A stretch of 64,000 nucleotides of DNA from Stichopus chloronotus. Lineage: Eukaryota > Echinodermata > Holothuroidea > Aspidochirotida > Stichopodidae. The notes beneath the pieces were generated by a model. It was not told the DNA's origin, searched no databases, and worked only from the letters and a program-made list of their open reading frames with translations. Of this stretch, positions 57,171 to 64,000 are shown piece after piece (within the stretch, counting starts at the first letter, position 1; each line of letters starts with the position of its first letter). The stretch covers positions 13,536,825-13,600,824 of the forward strand of contig CM037841.1 of NCBI GenBank assembly GCA_021234535.1, read 5' to 3'. The translations under genes and the position numbers were made by a program.

Positions 57171-57265
57171 CAGAGAGGGAAAGAGAGAGGGTGGAGAAAG
57201 GTGGAGAGAGAGAGGGGGAGGTGGAGAGGTGGAGGTAGGTGCAGAGAGAAAATAGAGAGAGAAGT
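57171..57265. repeat. Purine-rich GAGA/GGTGGAG low-complexity tract
   Basis: About 95 bases composed nearly only of A and G, with GAGAGAGAG and GGTGGAG units. Confidence 0.9.
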
Positions 57266-58463
57266 CCACGTGTACACAGAGAAAATAAACGGTAAACAGT
57301 ATACATAACTTTGGAGTCTTTGGCACATAAGAGTCAATTCAATGGCATATAGCTCTATTGGTAGGTGCACAGATGAATTTCCCAAATTACAGGAATAAGT
57401 ATATTGGACATAGTACTTACCATTATAACACTCCCGGTTTCAGGAAGATTCAGAAGAAAGCACAACCAAAAAGGATTTCCATTTAATAGATACTTCAACC
57501 TGCACGAATGTGTCTTCACATGAACGTTTATTCAAATAGTATTACTAATTCCACACTGTCGGACCGATACATAGATTGAGCTAAATCACGGCAGGTTTGT
57601 GTTTGATACTTCCTTGTGTACTGTAGCCTTATCACGACACAGACTTAGGGAAGTTTACATATAATTCAGAGTGTCAACTCTCTATTGTGTTTGAATGTCC
57701 CTGTAAATGCTTTTCAACCCCCCCCCCCCCTATGGTGCAATGTGATGATCTATGTTATTACGCAATATCGTTATATCTTGATTCAACCGTCGGTTCCTCT
57801 TCCTTTGATACTGATCACCCTACAGATGGCGGGAAACGGCAATTTCCGGGTGTACTTGAGCCGCAGGGGCACAACCTTGAAATATAGATATCAAGTCTGC
57901 AATTCATGTGAAAAGAAGAACTTAGTCTATGGAAAATGGTAATACATACTAGGTGGTTTAAAGCAGTATGTGCTGTTTGAAGGAAACAAATAGCCTTCAT
58001 CATTTATCGTCAATCATTCTCTTCCATTCGATAGCAATTTGGAAAATAACATCTACGATATGTTTCTTTCAGGAGAAATTCCATTCATTAGATTGTTAAT
58101 TACGGCAGAAAGAAGAGTGATTCATTTTTTTTTTTTTTTTTGGATAAAAAGTTGGCGGAACCAGGCCCTGTAGTAAATATGCGGCGCTTCCGTGCGAAGA
58201 CCCCACTACGAAAACGCATTGTTTCAAGAAATTAGGCATTATTTGGACATATAAACCACTGCACGGTAGTTTGTACAGCTTTTTACAACTATACAAAATA
58301 TAGCCAGTCTTTTGGTGCATTTTGACAAGTGCAGGAATAACAGCACATCCTGCTTTAAGGTGACAAGGATCGTAATAAATTATGCAACCTCTTCCTTTTT
58401 TTCTTTGAGAACTTTGGAAATACTTTGTGGCTGAACACATGGGAAGACCTACACCTAGATTTT
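57266..58463. other. Intergenic DNA; possible exon fragments not accepted
   Basis: Around 57690-57940 a C tract (57718-57730) and two overlapping short open frames occur, with a CTACAG before an ATGGCGGG. Frames conflict and no family is recognised. A T run lies at about 58126-58140. Confidence 0.3.
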
Positions 58464-59513
58464 TATCTCATCGCCCTATAAGGGCAAGATGAGATATTGT
58501 AGTCACTTGACTAGTGCAGCTATATATTGTACTGTGCACCCATGGGAGAATGGTTGCCATAGAAACGCTTGGAGTGGATGAGTAGCGACACCCTAGGGGT
58601 ACCCCATGGTAGAGTGACCATGGGTACAGGAGGGTCCTGTTGGGTGGTATAAATGAAAACGTGTCCTTGCCAATGCGTGTGCGCGGGTGCGTATGTGTGT
58701 GTGTGCGTCCAGACCTCTCCAAATTGTAGTTTTTTCAGAACAGTTTGAAAAACATATGAGCGATTAAGTTGAAACTTGGTAAGGTTGTGCATGATGCCAG
58801 TACCTGCAAGATGTATTACTTGTATGGTAAATCGAGTCAAATTTGCTGATTTTTTAGAAAAAAAAAGTCTGTTTTGGCCCCAAATTGCTATTTCCAGCAT
58901 ATCTTGAGAAGTATTTCAGCATTTAATGCAAAATTTTGCAAAAACTTACATATCACTTTTGTATTAAAGAGAGTGAAATTATTTGCTGATTTTGTTTTAG
59001 AAAAAAAAAGTCAATTTTGCCCCAAAATTTGTATTTCCATCATATCTTGAGAACTGTTAGATCAATTAACTTACAGTTTTGTAAGTACTTACCTGAGAAC
59101 ACATTATTAAACATAATACTACTGTAATGGTAAATCGAATGAAATTTGCTGACTTTTTAGAAAAAAAAAATTTGCCCTGAAATGGCTATTTCCAGCATAT
59201 CTTGAGAAATATTTGAGCATTTACTGCAAAATTTTGCAAAAACTTACATGAGAATGAAGTATTCAAGGTGTATCACTTTTGTAGTAAAGAGAATGAAATT
59301 TGCTGATTTTTGAGAAAAAAAAAAGCCAATTTTGCCCCAATATTTGTATTTCCAGCATATCTTGAGAACTATTAAACCAATTAACATAAAGTTTTGTAAG
59401 TACTTAGCAACAAACTATTACAAATTCCCACGTACAGGCCCTGCATTGAAATCAATGTGCATGTTGGCAATGAGATACGCAACTCCGTGGATTGCCCTCT
59501 CGTTTGTTTTTGT
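58464..59513. mobile_element. Hairpin-headed interspersed element, compact copy
   Basis: Head hairpin at 58467-58493 (arms CTCATCGCCCTA and AGGGC-AA-GATGAG), unique head block matching 39323-39480, short GT tract (about 58682-58704), GTCCAGACCTCTCCAAATT and four body repeats centred on CAGCATATCTTGA at 58897, 59036 (CATCATATCTTGA), 59190 and 59354. It ends with ACAGGCCCTGCATTGAAATC, TTGGCAATGAGATACGCAAC and TCCGTGGATTGCCCTCTCGT. It lacks the 188-bp insert and the 340-bp tail of the 39-kb copy. Confidence 0.8.
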
Positions 59514-60283
59514 TGTTGTTGTTGTTGTTGAAATTTTTCAATTTTGTCTTTATGTAGGGATGGTTGTATTGAGAAAAAAGTGTTTGTCTTTTCTCCATGA
59601 AATTTTACTTTTTTCCTGTCCTAGTTCCAACCAAAAGACAATTTTTGGCACCAAACGGAGTGAATGCTTTACAGCGGATTCCTCTACAAAGAAGTCGAAA
59701 CCGTCGGTTAGATGATGTCCTCTGGAATTTAAAGATATGCTGCAGAGAGAAATTCACGACAGAGTGACAGATACTAGTTTTCATCAAAGAGAGAAAGATG
59801 AAATGAGATACCTCAGTTTTTATCTACAATCACAATCATCGAATATCTGCATCAGGTGTCGGTTGATGCTTGTACTTTAAAATCCTGGATACATACTATC
59901 AGTTTGGGAAAGAATCTTTCAAGCATTTTTGTTGTTGTTGCTACGGGGAATTGGAGAAATGGTGGGGTTTTAAGGTCCATGAACAGGACGATTAAAAAAA
60001 AAAGGCAGCCGGCAAAAAAGTGAGCAAATGATTTATATAAATTATCATTCACCTTTATCTTTTGAAAGAGAAGGCTTTTGAAATCCGAGATCTGATTTCT
60101 ACATGAAAGGTGTTTGAATGCCTTTAACAAGGCTCGAAAAATTCCATTTTTTGAAATCTGGGGGGGGGGGGGGTTTGGGGAGGGGGACAAAAATTTCATG
60201 ATACTCTTGCCCCAACTGATCGCACCTGTCTTCCAATATTTTCAATACAGTGCACTGATTGCACAATGTTATCCTATAATACA
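59514..60283. other. Intergenic DNA with a TTG tract; nothing firm
   Basis: A (GTT)n tract at 59514-59531 follows the element. TTTTTCCTGTCCTAG at about 59625 resembles a splice acceptor, but the downstream frame has no donor or family match. Confidence 0.35.
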
Positions 60284-63200
60284 AGGCGCGTGTCCAAGTG
60301 CTCGGACGAACCTGTAGATTTTTAAGAGGTTATTGAGTGAACGGGATGAATTTAATGTATTTAGTGAAAATATTCTACATTCAAGCAACTCAAAGTATGA
60401 TAATGACACTCGTCGTCCGATAAAAGCTGTCTGTCGGTGTGACGTCACGAACTAATTAGTATAAATTTGATTTTCTTAGTCATGCGATACAAATCATTTA
60501 TTTGCACAAGTTGACAAATTTTTGGTTCTTTCCGATCAGAGATGGAGAAGATACTAAGAGAAGATATTTACTAAAAATAAAAAAAATCGGATCGTAATCC
60601 GATCCGATATCATTGTAGTGTGAACGCGCCTTAAGCCTTTTTTTTTAACTTACTTGCACGATGCAGAAGGTGCCCTAATGCGGTAATCCTCACATGTAAA
60701 ATGTTTGTTGAGCCCTTTGGAAAATGTCCAGCTACGCCACTAATCTCACGGGTGCCAACACTGAATTAAAGTTGAGTGCAGAGATTACACGAGGAGAGTA
60801 GTGGGAGGGACCATAGTCCAACCTATAGTGAGGAGACAGAGGAGAGTGTGAGAGGGGGGGGGGGGGTTGTTGTTTACGTAAGTATTACACAGTGACGAAA
60901 GATATACATCATGAGCTAAGGAATGTAGGTAAACATGGAATATATACCTGATTGTTGAAAAAGCTTAACTTGTCTCTGTTTGGTTTCCTTTTCTGTTTGA
61001 CCCATTCAGGCTCAACATAACTTTAAAGACTAAGATAGTAATACTTTGCATCTTACCTCTTAGTGGCATTAGAAGAGAATTTAGCGATCCATGCAGTACT
61101 TAATTCATACTTAAACCGAAGCTCCTCTGTAGTCATCTTCATAGTTAATAACGGAAAACTTGATCCGTTTAAGATAAACAAATAAATCTGGCTCTCAGTC
61201 TTATGCAGAGAACACATTTGTATTTGGTGAAAGGGGGAGTCCCCACATTGCGCAACTCAACCAGGGGGTGTAATCAGGGAGGTGTTATTACCGTTTATGA
61301 GTCATCATAAACAGTATAGCGTTCCTGCCCGTACCTTTCAATCACGTGACAGGTTCTTTCGTTCAGTAGTCCACTTACACAGCTTCAATAAGTCTGGAAT
61401 TTTGACAACTAATTGTGATATGGATGGTCACCAGTATGACATCTCTGTGATAACTATAACCCTACTTTCGAAGATTAAAAATTTACATATCTTTGATGCA
61501 CAAAACGGTGCCTTTCAAAGAAACGGCTGTTAATTTGCATAATAGGCTACTGTATACTTGTTGTATAAGCTGTCAGTATGCAAACGCGTACTTGTATCGT
61601 CTGAGCCGTAGTAGTGTACCGACTTCAGTAGTACCGTAACAACGGCGCGGCAATGGCGGTATGCCACGTACGAAATATATTGGCCTACAGTAAATGTTCA
61701 TCGGATGATTCGTATCCACGGAGCATAGTTTGCACTCTGGGCATATTTGGGCACGAGTACGTGTGTGCAAACTCTACGGCAGAAATCGATGCGGCCAATT
61801 CCTGACGATTTATTTGTCCTTGTTAAATGTGTATTTTGGCTTAAAAAGTGTTTTTTAGCTCTTGACAATGACGAGTAAAGTTTTGTCCAAATTGTCTTGT
61901 CAACAGAAATTGTCGAAAGGGGTTTAAATTTGTTTTTCAGTTCAAAAAGAGTACCGTTCAAAGAACACGCACATGAAGGCATGGACAACTCGCCCATGTA
62001 AGACAAAACAGCTTCATACTTTTCAGTGCCTGTGTGAAGTCTGACAAGTCGGCATGTAATTAGTGCCTATACACATCAGGCAACTCGGCATCTCTGGGAA
62101 GAAGACAAGTCGCCCTCGTATAAATTTGCAGTTTTGTATAGCCTACCATTCGTAACAGTTCTCTCGTGTTCAGTGGAGATTGTGGGAGCAAGTGACTGAG
62201 CAGCCTAGTGAATTAAGGACCTAAGAGCAGGCTACCTGCCACACTGAAAAGAGACTAGACTTTGGACAAGTTGACATATTTGCATTATGTTTTATTTGTG
62301 CTATAACCTTTTTCTTCCTTTTTAGTTCACATATACAGATGTTTTAATATACAGCTAACATATACAACTATTGGAGCAAAATTGCTATTAATCATTTGAA
62401 AAGGAGAGTAAAAGTTGGGAAACGACAGACTGGGACTGTAGCCATAGCTGCATCTTTTGAATTTACTTTTGGAAATGTCACAATATCCCACTCTACCCGC
62501 CAAGGTGAAGGCTGCAATGTATCGTGATATTCAAACAACAAAGCCTATACAAAGGTGAAAGAAGTGCTTCTTGTATAAAATATATAGGACATATTCAGTC
62601 TCCGCTTGTCACAATATTAAATATAACACTTGCAGAAACTAGTAGCACTGAGTTCACTAGATTGAGTAAAGTACGTACACGAAGAGCAAAACGGAAAAAA
62701 AAATTCTCTCATGTACTTCTTCTTCAATCATTGAAAGCAATTACTGTTCTACTAACCATTATATTCCACTCACAACTTCAATCATATGTTACTTTTGCAA
62801 GGCTCTAGGCATTTGACAGTCTTTAACTGTTATCTAGTATGATAAAGAATGCAGTAAGTCAGGCTGACAGTAGGTTATTGCTTCCCATAGTTTTGGCTCG
62901 TTGAATCCAGCAAGGTATGTAGAACTGTATGGTAAAATAGACATTTTCTTTCAAAATATTTAAAGTTTATGATGATAAATGAAAGTCAGAGGACAGTTTG
63001 TAGTTGAAATACACCTGGACACGTGACCACTGACCATGACTCCAGACATGAATGATGATCACATCTGGTGAAAGTACAGGAAAGAGCTCACAGCCAGCAG
63101 CACTAAGGATCTGAGCATGACATCCCTTGGGTTTCTCACTGACAAAAAAAAATCAGTTTCAAATTTGGGTTGAATGTCATCATTAACCCTGAAGTAATTG

Positions 63201-63920
63201 CAACCAAAAGCGACGTGTAGCATAGTAGGTCTACATACTTCTAGTAGCCTGCAGTAGCCTACAACCCAAGATTGGCATCATGTACAGTATTCGACGTTTT
63301 TACGTTTTGGCTCCAACAGTTTGTCACAAATATATTTGGAGAATATAGACACGGCTTCTATCTTCTTAAATATATTTATGTGGCCCTATCTGTTAAAAAC
63401 AAACATAGAAATTCCCCTTCTACTTCCGACCGACGGTCACAAAAGAACGTAAATAACTTCCCCTCTACACGAACTCATAAACAGTGTTACGATTTTCGTA
63501 ACCACTTTTCTAGTTGCTGGTGTAATCAAACGACGTAGAACGAGAGCAATACGTATGTTGTCCTTGTGAATGCATTCAGGAAGTATGGCAACTTTTAAAC
63601 CCGGTTAGTCGCGAAAAAAAGACTAGTGGCGGGCCATATTTATTACATTTTATTCGACAGTGTTGGTTTAAGTAATCGAAGAACCGAGAAATTCAAGGTG
63701 ACATCAAAACTACGACTCAAAATGAAAGACAACACTAGCGTACACGGGGGGGGGGGGGATTGGGCCATGCTCCCCCCTCACATTCCCCATTTTTTTTAAA
63801 TACTGCATATCTTGCTGAAAATTTCAGAAATAAGCGGGAATTGACATGATTAGTATCAATATGTCCTACTATATGTATATAGGTAAACTTCAGGGAATAT
63901 AGGCCAGTCGGGGAAAGCGA
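60284..63920. other. Intergenic DNA; nothing firmly recognised
   Basis: AAGGCGCGT at 60284 and its inverse GAACGCGCCTT ending near 60632 might bound a small TIR element, but the inner bases do not match well. G tracts lie at 60160-60173, 60854-60866 and 63746-63758. No exon accepted. Confidence 0.35.
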
Positions 63921-63961
63921 CGAAAGCTCCGACCCCCGGGGGGGGGGGGTCGGAGCTTTCG
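63921..63961. repeat. Perfect 17-bp-arm hairpin with poly-G centre
   Basis: CGAAAGCTCCGACCCCC (63921-63937) is the exact inverse of GGGGGTCGGAGCTTTCG (63945-63961). The 7-base loop is all G, so that five C are followed by a run of twelve G. Confidence 0.95.
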
Positions 63962-64000
63962 AAGGACCCACCCCAAGTTGAGGGAAGTCCATCATTTTCC

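Noticed and set aside
57687..57942. Possible exon near ATGGCGGGAAACGG
   Set aside because: Two conflicting frames, a C tract inside, and no family resemblance or consistent splice phase.
59332..59715. 127-codon + strand frame
   Set aside because: Its first half is the body and end of the hairpin-family element and it crosses a TTG tract; only a weak acceptor-like site precedes the last part.
60284..60632. Possible TIR element with AAGGCGCGT ends
   Set aside because: Only about nine bases match between ends and no target duplication is visible.

Overview
This is a eukaryotic, intron-rich and repeat-rich window, most likely from a marine invertebrate animal. I lean towards a deuterostome such as an echinoderm, but that is a guess from overall character (large introns, Penelope-like and CR1-like retroelements, recurrent TAGGCCTA words), not a proof. 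No prokaryotic operon structure, tRNA, rRNA or CRISPR array was found.

The one well-supported host gene is a 3-beta-hydroxysteroid dehydrogenase-like short-chain dehydrogenase on the + strand. It has three coding exons (3857-4013, 11758-11922, 22849-23651) that join in phase into an uninterrupted 374-residue protein with the TGGAGFLG nucleotide-binding motif, the YxxxK catalytic pair and one C-terminal hydrophobic segment. A polyadenylation signal lies at 23697. Its two introns (7.7 and 10.9 kb) are filled with repeats. A possible two-exon gene of unknown function lies on the - strand (53910-53857 and 50875-50624), and two more isolated exon candidates are flagged (45464-45549 +, 46922-46755 -).

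Region by region: 0-3.8 kb holds diverged local duplications. 3.9-11.8 kb is exon 1 and intron 1, with a long copy of a TIR element (4998-5628) and several tandem arrays. 11.9-22.8 kb is intron 2, with a decayed Penelope-like element carrying RT and GIY-YIG endonuclease (13.6-15.8 kb), a 560-bp tetranucleotide satellite, and a nested pile of LINE fragments (17.4-22.25 kb) including a PHD-finger ORF1-like remnant. 22.8-23.7 kb is the last exon. 26.2-27.9 kb is a 5'-truncated CR1/L2-like LINE on the - strand; a solo copy of its 3' end sits at 49.14-49.38 kb. 28-30.7 kb is a diverged tandem array of about 740-bp units. 36.6-37.3 kb is a five-unit array of about 144 bp carrying nuclear-receptor DR1-like motifs. 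39.3-41.9 and 58.5-59.5 kb are copies of an interspersed element with a hairpin at its head and alternating A/B internal repeats. 47.34-48.69 kb is a non-autonomous TIR element with a TAA target duplication, PIF/Harbinger-like. 52.4-52.8 kb holds another short TIR element and 56.3-56.7 kb the third copy of the first TIR family.

Most open frames other than those listed are chance frames through simple or tandem repeats. Two window-wide oddities stand out: seventeen G or C homopolymers of 11-15 bases, two of them inside Penelope coding sequence, and about ten-fold excess of the palindromic octamers TAGGCCTA and TGACGTCA.
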